Below are positions 13,995-20,560 of a DNA stretch of 20,560 nt, piece after piece (the first letter of the stretch is position 1; every line of letters begins with the position of its first letter). Under the pieces are notes generated by a model that did no database searches, was not told where the DNA came from, and saw only the letters and a list, made by a program, of their open reading frames with translations. Source of the DNA: DASUZB01 sp036377075. Lineage in GTDB: Bacteria > Actinomycetota > CALGFH01. The translations under genes were made by a program, and so were the position numbers. Location of the stretch: assembly GCA_036377075.1 (NCBI GenBank), contig DASUZB010000214.1, positions 1 through 20,560 of the forward strand. Reading direction: 5' to 3'.

Positions 13995-14933
13995 CTAGGT
14001 GACGGCGTCGAGGCGGCGCCGCTGCTCCTCGGGGAGGACCAGCGCGGCGCCGGCGCACGCCTCGTCGAGCTGCGCCGCCGAGCTCACCCCGACGATCGGG
14101 ACCGCCGGCGGGTCGCCGCCGAGCAGCCAGGCGAGCACCACCTGGTTGGCGGAGACGCCCAGCTCGCCGGCGACCTGGTTGAGCACGGCGAGCCGCCGGG
14201 TCGTCCCCGGGTGGTCGTAGGCCTCGTGCAGCGGCCGGTCCGGGCGGGTGTAGGCGCCGCCGAGCAGCGCCGTGTAGGCCCACAGCGCCAGCTCGCCGTC
14301 GCCGCGTACGTAGTCGAGCACCTCTTCGTTGACGAGCCGGTGGCTGGGGTCGGGCGTTGCGCCGGGACGCGGCCGCACGTAGGAGTGGCGTAGCTGGATC
14401 GCGCTGTAGCCGACTTGGCCGTTGGCGCGGGCGAGCTGGCGCGCCCGCTCCACCCGCCAGACGGGATGGTTCGACACGCCGAGCCGGCCGACGGTGCCGT
14501 CGGCGACCAGCTCGGCGAGGGCGCCGACGGTCTCCTCCAGCGGCACGGTGCGGTCCTCGACGTGCGTCCAGTACAGGTCGAGCCGGTCGGTGCCGAGCCG
14601 GCCGAGGCTGGCCTGCGCCGCGGCCTTGATCGCCCGGGCCGACAGGCCCTCGGCGCTGTCGGGCCAGACCCCGGGCACGGTCGGCTCCGCGCCGACCTTG
14701 GTGCTGATCACCACCTGGTCGCGCACGCCGTGGCGGCGCGCCAGCCAGCGGCCGACGACCGCCTCGCTCTGCCCCCCGCGCCCGCTGGGGTCGACCCAGA
14801 AGGCGTAGCAGTTGGCCGTGTCGATCAGCCTGCCGCCGGCCGCGACGAAGCGGTCCAGCAGGTCGAACGAGGTCTGCTCGTCCACCCGGGTGCCGTAGAA
14901 CATGGTCCCGAGCGCGATGTCGAGCTGCTCCAT
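13995..14933 (-). CDS. Aldo/keto reductase
   Basis: This 312-aa TIM-barrel oxidoreductase probably uses NADPH to reduce or oxidise carbonyl compounds or sugars. The catalytic tetrad is visible: D38 and Y43 in RLIDTANCYAFW, K79 in VVISTKVG and H124 in DLYWTHVED. The cofactor-end motif VGVSSAAQLDEACAG is near the C-terminus. ATG 14933 has GAAGGGA 5 nt upstream; GTG 14963 would add ten residues of non-family sequence. It lies 85 nt downstream of a LacI-family repressor gene on the same strand, so it is probably co-transcribed and controlled by that repressor. The substrate is then likely a carbohydrate or derivative, as for many LacI targets (inference). Confidence 0.94.
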   Translation of the reverse strand: MEQLDIALGTMFYGTRVDEQTSFDLLDRFVAAGGRLIDTANCYAFWVDPSGRGGQSEAVVGRWLARRHGVRDQVVISTKVGAEPTVPGVWPDSAEGLSARAIKAAAQASLGRLGTDRLDLYWTHVEDRTVPLEETVGALAELVADGTVGRLGVSNHPVWRVERARQLARANGQVGYSAIQLRHSYVRPRPGATPDPSHRLVNEEVLDYVRGDGELALWAYTALLGGAYTRPDRPLHEAYDHPGTTRRLAVLNQVAGELGVSANQVVLAWLLGGDPPAVPIVGVSSAAQLDEACAGAALVLPEEQRRRLDAVT

Positions 14934-15018
14934 GGTGTTCCCTTCGCGCGGCGGTGCGGTCACGGTGGTGCCCTCCTTGGGACGCGACGGTCGGCGTGGA
15001 CGGTGTCGGTGGCGGGGC

Positions 15019-16101
15019 TCACGGGGGTGGACCGGTCGACGCGCGGACGGCGAGCTCGGTCGGCAGCAGGACCTCCTCGGCCCGGGTCCCCGGGCTGGGG
15101 TCGAGCAGCAGGCGGCCGGCGACGGTGCCCTTGTCGAGCAGCGGCTGCCGCACGCTGGTCAGCGCCGGGGTGACCAGCGCGGCGTCGGGGGTGTCGTCGA
15201 AGCCGACGACCGAGACGGCCTCGGGCACGGGCAGCCTCGCCCTGGCCACGGCGCGCATGGCGCCGATCGCCAGGACGTCGCTGGTGGCCAGGATGGCGGT
15301 GGGCCGCGATGGGCGTTCCAGCAGCGCCCGCGCCGCGTCCGCCCCGCCGGCCGGCGAGTTGGACGCGCGCTCCTCGACCGGGACGTCCTCCCAGCGCAGG
15401 CCCGCGGCGCGCAGCGCGTCCGCGTAGCCGCCCAGCCGGTCCCTGGTGACGCTGTAGGTCGCGGCCGCCTGCCGCTCGGGCCCCACCGGGCCGTCGTAGC
15501 CGTCGGCGGTGGTCCGGAAGGTGATCACCCCGAAGCGCCGGTGGCCGAGGCCGAGCAGGTGCTCGGCGGCGCCGCGGGCGGCGGCGCGGTCGTCGATGCC
15601 GACGAACGAGGCGCCGGGGAGCCTCGGCTCGTCCACCACCACGGTCGGCAGCCGCCGCGCCGCCACCGCCCGGACGGCGGCGGCCTCGTCGGGCATCGAG
15701 TAGACCAGGAAGCCGTCGGCCACCGCCGCCTGGACGGCGCCGGCGCTGGGACCGCCCCCCGCCGGCGTGGTGGCGGGCAGCAGCAGCAGGCCGACGCCGG
15801 CGCGGTCGCCGACCTGGCCGACGCCCTCGAGGAAGCGCATCGCCGCGGGGTCGGTGAAGGCGTAGGAGAGCCGCTCGCCGAGCAGCACGCCGACCGCGCC
15901 GGCGTGCCCGGACCGCAGCGTGCGGCCGGCCGGGTCGGGCCCGCAGTAGCCCAGCTCCTCGGCGACCGCGAGGATCCGCTCCCGCAGCTTCGGGTTGAGC
16001 TGGTCGGGTCGGCCGTAGGCGTTGGACACGGTGGTCCGCGAGACGCCGACGAGGTCGGCGATCGACTGCAGCGTCACCCGCTGCCCTTCGCCCTTTCCCA
16101 T
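15019..16101 (-). CDS. LacI family transcriptional repressor
   Basis: This 360-aa regulator has an N-terminal helix-turn-helix (about residues 9-31, VTLQSIADLVGVSRTTVSNA), a hinge helix near 55-64 and a C-terminal sugar-binding-protein-like ligand domain (AGAVGVLLGERLSYAF, SFVGIDDRAAARGAAEHLLG, ILATSDVLAIGAMRA, VSVVGFDDTPDAALVTPALT). The ligand is unknown. ATG 16101 is preceded by GCGAGG inside a 13-bp repeat; other ATGs at 16114 and 16127 are in different frames. A perfect 39-bp palindrome 40 bp upstream (16141-16179) contains two CG-centred LacI-type sites, so autoregulation is very likely. The aldo/keto reductase gene follows after 85 nt. Confidence 0.95.
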   Translation of the reverse strand: MGKGEGQRVTLQSIADLVGVSRTTVSNAYGRPDQLNPKLRERILAVAEELGYCGPDPAGRTLRSGHAGAVGVLLGERLSYAFTDPAAMRFLEGVGQVGDRAGVGLLLLPATTPAGGGPSAGAVQAAVADGFLVYSMPDEAAAVRAVAARRLPTVVVDEPRLPGASFVGIDDRAAARGAAEHLLGLGHRRFGVITFRTTADGYDGPVGPERQAAATYSVTRDRLGGYADALRAAGLRWEDVPVEERASNSPAGGADAARALLERPSRPTAILATSDVLAIGAMRAVARARLPVPEAVSVVGFDDTPDAALVTPALTSVRQPLLDKGTVAGRLLLDPSPGTRAEEVLLPTELAVRASTGPPP

Positions 16102-16140
16102 CCTCGCACCTCATCCTCGCACTTCATCCTTGCACTTCAA
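16102..16140. repeat. Three tandem 13-bp repeats carrying the ribosome binding site
   Basis: Units are CCTCGCACCTCAT (16102-16114), CCTCGCACTTCAT (16115-16127) and CCTTGCACTTCAA (16128-16140). On the minus strand each ends in GAGG or AAGG, so each gives a purine-rich site directly before an ATG. Because 13 is not a multiple of three, the three ATGs are in different frames; only the one at 16101 opens the LacI gene. Confidence 0.85.
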
Positions 16141-16179
16141 CGGTACTGTATCGATCAAGACTTGATCGATACAGTACCG
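16141..16179. promoter_or_regulatory. Perfect 39-bp palindrome, probable double operator of the LacI repressor
   Basis: Left arm CGGTACTGTATCGATCAAG (16141-16159), central A (16160) and right arm 16161-16179 is the exact reverse complement. Each arm contains a CG-centred near-palindrome of LacI operator type: TGTATCGATCAA (16147-16158) and TTGATCGATACA (16162-16173), centres 15 bp apart. It lies upstream of the LacI gene. It could also terminate transcription from the KAP gene, but there is no T-run. Confidence 0.7.
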
Positions 16180-16207
16180 CTTCCGCCCGTAGGCGGGCAA
16201 GCCGCCC

Positions 16208-19200
16208 TCAGGGAACTGGCGGGGGCGGCACGGACGTGGCGGGAACGAAGGAGAACCGCGCCACCTCCGCGGCCCAGACGCTGAAGCGCCGGGCTGGGAC
16301 GTCGGCGAAGCCCTGGGCGGTGAGCCACTCGCTCACCGTCCGCCTGGAGATCCCGACCGGTGAGGCCACCTGCCCCGGCACGAGGCCGTCGAGCACGGCC
16401 TGCACCCCGAGCCCCGGACCCGGGCTCGCCAGCGCGGGCAGGAAGAGGTCGGCGAGGGCGGGATGGCCGGTCACCAGGGCTAGCAGGAAGGCAACCACCT
16501 CGTGGTCACCGATCCCGTCGCGGGGCTCGTCGAACTCGAGGGGGTCGACCGCGCGTGCCTTGAGCAGCCGGTAGGTGTTGACGAAACGCTTGACGGTACG
16601 GGGCGTCGTGCCCACCAGCGGCGCCACGACGGACATCGCGGTCGCCTCCTGCTGGGTGATGCGCAGCACCTCGGCGGGCAGCGGCGGGCGCGGTGGTCGT
16701 GGCTCGCCGGCCTCCAGGCGGACGGCGTCGGTGGCGCCGCCCTGGCCGGGCTGGCCGTCGCCCTGCCCCTCCTGGTCGTGCGGTCCGGCCGCACCCCGCG
16801 CCGGGGGGCCGCCCTCGAGGACCCGGCCCGTCAGCCCGGCCATCATGCCGCGGACGAGGTTCCCGTCGAGGGGAGGGAGGTGGAGGGGGAGCTGGATGAT
16901 CTTCTCCAGGAAGTCCGAGGGTGCCGCGCTGCCAGCCTTGCCGAGGAGCTGCCGGTAGCGGATCCGCAGCGACTGGTCCAGCCAGCGGGTGTCGACCGCG
17001 ATCACCACCACGAACATCTCGAAGTCGAACAGCAGGTGGACGGCCTCGAGCACGCCGACCACCCGCTCCGCCGGGCAGCGGTCGAGGTCGTCGAGCATGA
17101 TCAGCACGCGCTGGAAATCGGGCTCCTCGGGGGGCGGCGCCCCGTCCCCCTGCTTCGCGCGGCGCTGGCGCGCCCGGGTCACGGCCGTGTCGATGGCCCT
17201 GAACCGGTCGCGCGTGCGGGTGACGACGCTCAGCTGGTCGCGGTACTCGGTGAGCGCGGACATCCGCTGCAGGACGGCGCCGAGGTGCTGGCTCTCCGAC
17301 AGCTCCTGCAGCCGGTCGGCCTCGGCCCGTAGCTGGGCCGCCCGCTCCTGGGCCAGGTCGTACTCGTGCTGCCGCGTCTGCAGCGCGGTCGTCGCGACGC
17401 GGACCTCGTCCGCGTCCAGCACGCCGGCCAGCCTCCTGCCTGCCACCACCGCCTCCTCGCCGGCCTGCTGCAGCCCACGTCCCTGGGAGGCGACGCGCCG
17501 CAGCTGCGCGACCGCGCCCGACGCCGAGGTCAGCAACGCCAGCGCGGCGCCGTAGCCGGCGACCAGCTTGGCCGAGGCGCCGAGCACCACCACGGCGACG
17601 GCGGCCGCGCCGGCGATCCCGACGACGGCGGCCAGCGCCCAGACGGCACGCCAGTGCCAGGTCCGGCGCCGGCGCGCGCCCCGCAGTGCCTTGTCCGCCT
17701 TGGCGATCTCCGCGGCGGCGTCCTGCACCGCGGCCTCGGCGGCGTCCGCCGCCCTCCTGGCCTCCGTCACCTGCTCCGGCGGCTGCGCCGGAGCCACGGG
17801 TCCGATCACCCTCAGCACCTCGTCGACGAGGCTCGCCCAGAGGTTGACCTCGGCGTACTGCCAGGCGTTGAACGAGACGACCTTGACCTTGTCGAGGTAC
17901 CCCTCGGCGTGCCCGGGCTTGGTCAGCTCGGTGAGCGCGCTGCGGATGGCGTCGAGGACGAACGATTTCCCGGCGCCCCACGCGCCGAACAGGCCGATCG
18001 CCAGCGGCGGCTTCAGCTCGCGGGAGGCGATCAGCGCGGCCAGCGCCCGCGCGTCCCGGTCGGCGCCGAGCAGGTCGACGGCGCCGGCGCGGTCGGAGTC
18101 GTAGGAGGGCACCGTGCTGGCCGACGGGAGCGCGCGCTGTAGCGGCCAGACGCGGACCTCACGGCCGACGGCGACCGCGAGGCGGGTCCCGATCGGGTCG
18201 GCGGCAAGGGCGGTCACCTTGCCCGGCCCGGTGGCGAGCCGGGCGAGCGAGGGCAACGGCGTGTACCCGACCGCCACCCCGCCACCACGGCGCCCCAGCG
18301 AGGCCACCGCCGGTCGCCGTCCCACGGTGAGCAGTGCGCACGGCTCCACGCGCGGCTCGTCCGAGGTGGACACCGCCGCCACGTCGCCCGACCAGCCCTG
18401 CCCCGAGGTCTCCTGGTCGGCGGTGGTGCCCGTGGCCAGCAGCAGGAGGCCGCCCTGCCACTCCACGACGCCGCGCTGGCCCGTCCAGTCGGCGGCGACC
18501 GGCCGGGCGGGCGGCCCGAGGCGCGACGGCGTGCCGCCCGGAACCCAGCGCAGCAGGGCGTCGCTGGTCAGCAGCCACGCGGCCGAGCCGTCGCCGCTCA
18601 GCACGCCCGCATCGACGCCGGACTGCTCGCCCAGGACCGCGCCGTCGCCGACCCGGACCCACTGGGCCTTGTCCTCCTCCAGGCAGAGCGCCTGGATGCC
18701 CTGCCCGCCCCAGCCGAGGGAGAGCACCCGCCGGTCGAGCACCGCGACGCGCTGGGGGGAGCCGCCGCGGCGGGCCACGTGGACGGCGCCGTCGGCGACG
18801 AAGGCAAGCCGGTCGGCGGCCGGGTCCCAGGCGAGCGCGCTCGCCTCCGCCGGCAGCGGCACCGACCACTCGGCCGGGGCGCCCAGCGCCGCGGCCAGCA
18901 GCGGCTGCTCCACGGCCAGGGCGCGGCCGGCGTCGCTGAGCAGGTCCCAGACGACCTTGCCCCGCTCCCGCCCGGACCGGACCTTCGGCTGCCACGAGCC
19001 GAGCAGCGACGCGACCACCCCGGACTGCAGCAGCGGCCAGCCGACGTCGGGATGCATCGCCAGCGCGAGGATCACGCGCCTGGTGGTGAGCACCGGAGAG
19101 ATTTCGGGGTCCCACAGCCGCGCCGCCTCGCGGAGGTGGGCGGCGGCCGTGGCCCTGGGGCCGCGGGCGCCGAAGTCGCCCGGCTCGAACTTCCCGTCCA

Positions 19201-19420
19201 GGTAGGTCGGGTGGCTGGTGAGGAGATCGAGGACGACCTGCGCCGAGGGGAGCTCCGACTCCTCGGGGTGGTCGTCGAGGAAGGCCCGCAGCGACCCGGA
19301 CAGGCCCTCGTCCCGCGGCCGTTGGTCGGGCGCGGCGCTCGCCGGAGCGGCCTGTGCCTGAGCGCTCGCCGGGGCGGCCTCCACCGTCACGTCCGCGCCG
19401 GCGGACGGGCCCTCTGTCAT
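16208..19420 (-). CDS. KAP-family P-loop NTPase with N-terminal WD40-like propeller and membrane insertion
   Basis: This is a 1070-aa multidomain protein. After an Ala/Pro-rich tail (1-35) comes a helical region (about 37-185), then a WD40-like propeller (about 190-430; SALAWDPAADRLAFVADGAV, TALAADPIGTRLAVAVGREV). The KAP NTPase follows: Walker A GAWGAGKS (479-486), VVSFNAWQYAEVNLWASLVD (514-533) and Walker B with the KAP signature MLDDLDRC (775-782). Between them lie two hydrophobic helices (about 591-613 and 618-640) and coiled coil (about 550-580 and 650-745), as in KAP proteins, which carry membrane segments inside the NTPase fold. A Gly/Gln/Pro-rich insertion spans 868-915. ATG 19420 follows GGGAGG. 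The family includes the F-plasmid phage-exclusion protein PifA, so a defence role is possible but unproven. The upstream 176-aa gene may share its transcript. Confidence 0.88.
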   Translation of the reverse strand: MTEGPSAGADVTVEAAPASAQAQAAPASAAPDQRPRDEGLSGSLRAFLDDHPEESELPSAQVVLDLLTSHPTYLDGKFEPGDFGARGPRATAAAHLREAARLWDPEISPVLTTRRVILALAMHPDVGWPLLQSGVVASLLGSWQPKVRSGRERGKVVWDLLSDAGRALAVEQPLLAAALGAPAEWSVPLPAEASALAWDPAADRLAFVADGAVHVARRGGSPQRVAVLDRRVLSLGWGGQGIQALCLEEDKAQWVRVGDGAVLGEQSGVDAGVLSGDGSAAWLLTSDALLRWVPGGTPSRLGPPARPVAADWTGQRGVVEWQGGLLLLATGTTADQETSGQGWSGDVAAVSTSDEPRVEPCALLTVGRRPAVASLGRRGGGVAVGYTPLPSLARLATGPGKVTALAADPIGTRLAVAVGREVRVWPLQRALPSASTVPSYDSDRAGAVDLLGADRDARALAALIASRELKPPLAIGLFGAWGAGKSFVLDAIRSALTELTKPGHAEGYLDKVKVVSFNAWQYAEVNLWASLVDEVLRVIGPVAPAQPPEQVTEARRAADAAEAAVQDAAAEIAKADKALRGARRRRTWHWRAVWALAAVVGIAGAAAVAVVVLGASAKLVAGYGAALALLTSASGAVAQLRRVASQGRGLQQAGEEAVVAGRRLAGVLDADEVRVATTALQTRQHEYDLAQERAAQLRAEADRLQELSESQHLGAVLQRMSALTEYRDQLSVVTRTRDRFRAIDTAVTRARQRRAKQGDGAPPPEEPDFQRVLIMLDDLDRCPAERVVGVLEAVHLLFDFEMFVVVIAVDTRWLDQSLRIRYRQLLGKAGSAAPSDFLEKIIQLPLHLPPLDGNLVRGMMAGLTGRVLEGGPPARGAAGPHDQEGQGDGQPGQGGATDAVRLEAGEPRPPRPPLPAEVLRITQQEATAMSVVAPLVGTTPRTVKRFVNTYRLLKARAVDPLEFDEPRDGIGDHEVVAFLLALVTGHPALADLFLPALASPGPGLGVQAVLDGLVPGQVASPVGISRRTVSEWLTAQGFADVPARRFSVWAAEVARFSFVPATSVPPPPVP

Positions 19421-19502
19421 CCTCGCCTCCCCTGGTGCCCGCCAACCCTATCGTCTCGGCTGCCTTGTAGTGGACGATTGGAACGGGGCGGGCGTCAGGG
19501 CG

Positions 19503-20033
19503 TCAAGGCGCGGCGTCGGGGTACTGCCGGGTGTAGCCCGGGATCACCCGCCAGCTCGCGTCGAAGATGCGCTGGTGCAGCTCCGCCTCGACGATCGCGC
19601 GCACGATCGGCGCCTGCCGCTCCGCGTCGGCGGCATCGACCACCTGCAGCGGCCAGTGGCCGAGGCTCGAGCCGGCCAGGTGCCCGTGGCTGAACGACGC
19701 GCCGAACCAGGCCACCACCGCGACCGGGTCGGCGCCACGTTCCCGCTGGGCGGGCCACGACAGCGACCAGCGGGCGACCAGGCCGTCGCGGCCGTCGCTC
19801 CCCGCCGGCTCGGAGGTCACCTCACCGGTCCCGTCGAGCAGCCTGGCGTCGACCTCCTCGAGGATCGCGGTCACCACCGGGTCGAGCAGCGCGGCCGCCC
19901 GGCGGAAGACCTCGTCCCGCTCCGCCCGCGGGCCGGCGCCCTCGTAGCTGTGGGTGCGCAGGTCGTCCAGGTGCCGGAACAGGTCCTCGGTCCGCGGCAC
20001 GGTCGCGTCGCTCGACGGGCTCGCTGACGTCAC
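19503..20033 (-). CDS. Hypothetical protein, 176 aa, upstream of the KAP NTPase
   Basis: I do not recognise the family. The protein is soluble, acidic and mixed alpha/beta in appearance. It has a helical N-terminal half (TEDLFRHLDDLRTHSYEG, RRAAALLDPVVTAILEEVDA) and a second half with short strands and a helix (RWSLSWPAQRERGADPVAVV, then WFGASFSHGHLAGSSLGHWP and PIVRAIVEAELHQRIFDASW). There is no signal peptide or membrane segment. The first codon is GTG 20033, with GGGAGG 5 nt upstream. It precedes the KAP NTPase gene on the same strand with an 82-nt gap, so shared transcription is possible but not certain, and diverges from the probable DUF6368 gene. Confidence 0.8.
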   Translation of the reverse strand: MTSASPSSDATVPRTEDLFRHLDDLRTHSYEGAGPRAERDEVFRRAAALLDPVVTAILEEVDARLLDGTGEVTSEPAGSDGRDGLVARWSLSWPAQRERGADPVAVVAWFGASFSHGHLAGSSLGHWPLQVVDAADAERQAPIVRAIVEAELHQRIFDASWRVIPGYTRQYPDAAP

Positions 20034-20109
20034 GGCGGCCTCCCAGCTCGCTCGATTCCCGCGCCAAGCCTAGCGTCCTTGCGTCGTTGTCCGGGTCCAC
20101 CGGTCTGGG

Positions 20110-20118
20110 TGGTAGCCT
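20110..20118 (+). promoter_or_regulatory. Extended -10 element for the gene at the right edge
   Basis: TGGTAGCCT fits TGNTANNNT and lies 35 nt before GTG 20154. It resembles the element before the cyclophilin gene (TGCTAGCCT). A TTGTCC sequence upstream is 20 nt away, too far for a normal -35. Confidence 0.3.
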
Positions 20119-20153
20119 CCGCCCGCGGTGGTGCAGTGGGGGAGGCGGTGACG

Positions 20154-20560
20154 GTGGGCCCGGTCGCGGCGGTGCTGATGACCCGACGCTCCTGGGCGGA
20201 GGTGGTGGACCTCGCCGCGTGGCTGGCCGCCGTCGGCGCCGCGCCGCTCGACGACGAGGCCGGCGACCTGCGGTGGCGGCTGGCGGCCGTGGCCCCCTCG
20301 CGGCTCGGGCTGGTCGGCCACCACGCCGAGACGCCGTCGGGATCGCTCGAGGTCCGCCTCGCCGACGGCTTCGCCGAGTACGACGACCCACGGGAGGGGC
20401 AGGCGCTGGCCGCCGCGCTCGGCTACGTACCGTCCCAGCACGTCGAGCTCTCCTGCAGCGCGGGCGGCGAGGCCGACCACCTGGTCCTCGGCGCCTTGGC
20501 ACTGGGGCTCGCCGAGCGCTGCGACGGCATGGTCAACCTGTGCGGCGCGATCACGCCGCC
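20154..20560 (+). CDS. Probable DUF6368 family protein, partial (C-terminus outside window)
   Basis: About 135 residues are present before the edge. The start GPVAAVLMTRRSWAEV, the central ADGFAEYDDPREGQALAAAL and GYVPSQHVELSCSAGGEADH, and LVLGALALGLAERCDGMVNL followed by CGAITPP match my memory of actinobacterial DUF6368 proteins, whose function is unknown. This assignment is from recall and only moderately sure. GTG 20154 is preferred because GGAGG ends 8 nt upstream; the in-frame GTG at 20148 would be only 2 nt from it. The protein is acidic and soluble, with no signal peptide. It diverges from the 176-aa gene across a 120-nt gap. Confidence 0.7.
   Translation, partial: MGPVAAVLMTRRSWAEVVDLAAWLAAVGAAPLDDEAGDLRWRLAAVAPSRLGLVGHHAETPSGSLEVRLADGFAEYDDPREGQALAAALGYVPSQHVELSCSAGGEADHLVLGALALGLAERCDGMVNLCGAITP

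Noticed and set aside
16141..16179. The 39-bp palindrome as a transposon end or rho-independent terminator
   Set aside because: There is no transposase or target duplication nearby and no T-run on either side; the CG-centred operator sites upstream of a LacI gene explain it better.

Overview
The window is very GC-rich chromosomal DNA, densely coding on both strands, with many GTG starts, purine-rich Shine-Dalgarno sites and 4-nt start/stop overlaps. The gene content points to an actinomycete-type Actinomycetota genome: a DUF574-type methyltransferase, a solute-binding/vWA fusion, a MASE1-SpoIIE phosphatase, a LacI repressor and a probable DUF6368 protein. I see no tRNA, rRNA, insertion sequence, CRISPR array or prophage signature.

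Layout. 1-1507 (-): N-terminal two thirds of Tex, running off the left edge. 1541-1843 (-): unknown 100-aa protein with its own promoter. 1949-4543 (-): a membrane-anchored solute-binding/vWA protein followed by a TetR regulator. 4544-5190: a long non-coding, relatively AT-rich gap between divergent genes. 5191-6933 (+): MASE1-SpoIIE phosphatase, whose TAG lies in the same CTAG as the stop of a convergent 92-aa unknown protein (6930-7208, -). 7209-7566: non-coding, with two imperfect ~70-bp tandem repeats and a CebR/CelR-like operator over the promoter of a SAM methyltransferase (7627-8412, +). 8441-9627 (-): a translationally coupled pair, a four-helix membrane protein and a Crp-type regulator with an N-terminal membrane anchor.

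9628-9913 is a dense divergent control region. It ends in an intrinsic terminator directly before the ribosome binding site of a threonine dehydratase (9914-10936, +), which suggests attenuation. A YceI protein follows (11064-11606, +). 11694-13351 (-): a coupled SDR/LLM oxidoreductase pair. 13472-13987 (+): cyclophilin. 13995-16101 (-): a LacI repressor followed by an aldo/keto reductase. The repressor gene is preceded by three 13-bp tandem repeats and a perfect 39-bp palindrome. 16208-19420 (-): a 1070-aa KAP-family P-loop NTPase with a WD40-like propeller, downstream of a 176-aa unknown protein. 20154-20560 (+): partial probable DUF6368 protein at the right edge.

The best candidates for undescribed biology are the propeller-KAP NTPase with its small neighbour, the membrane-tethered cyclic-nucleotide-type regulator coupled to a four-helix protein, and the control regions upstream of the LacI gene and the threonine dehydratase. 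All function calls come from reading motifs by eye; no database search was possible.
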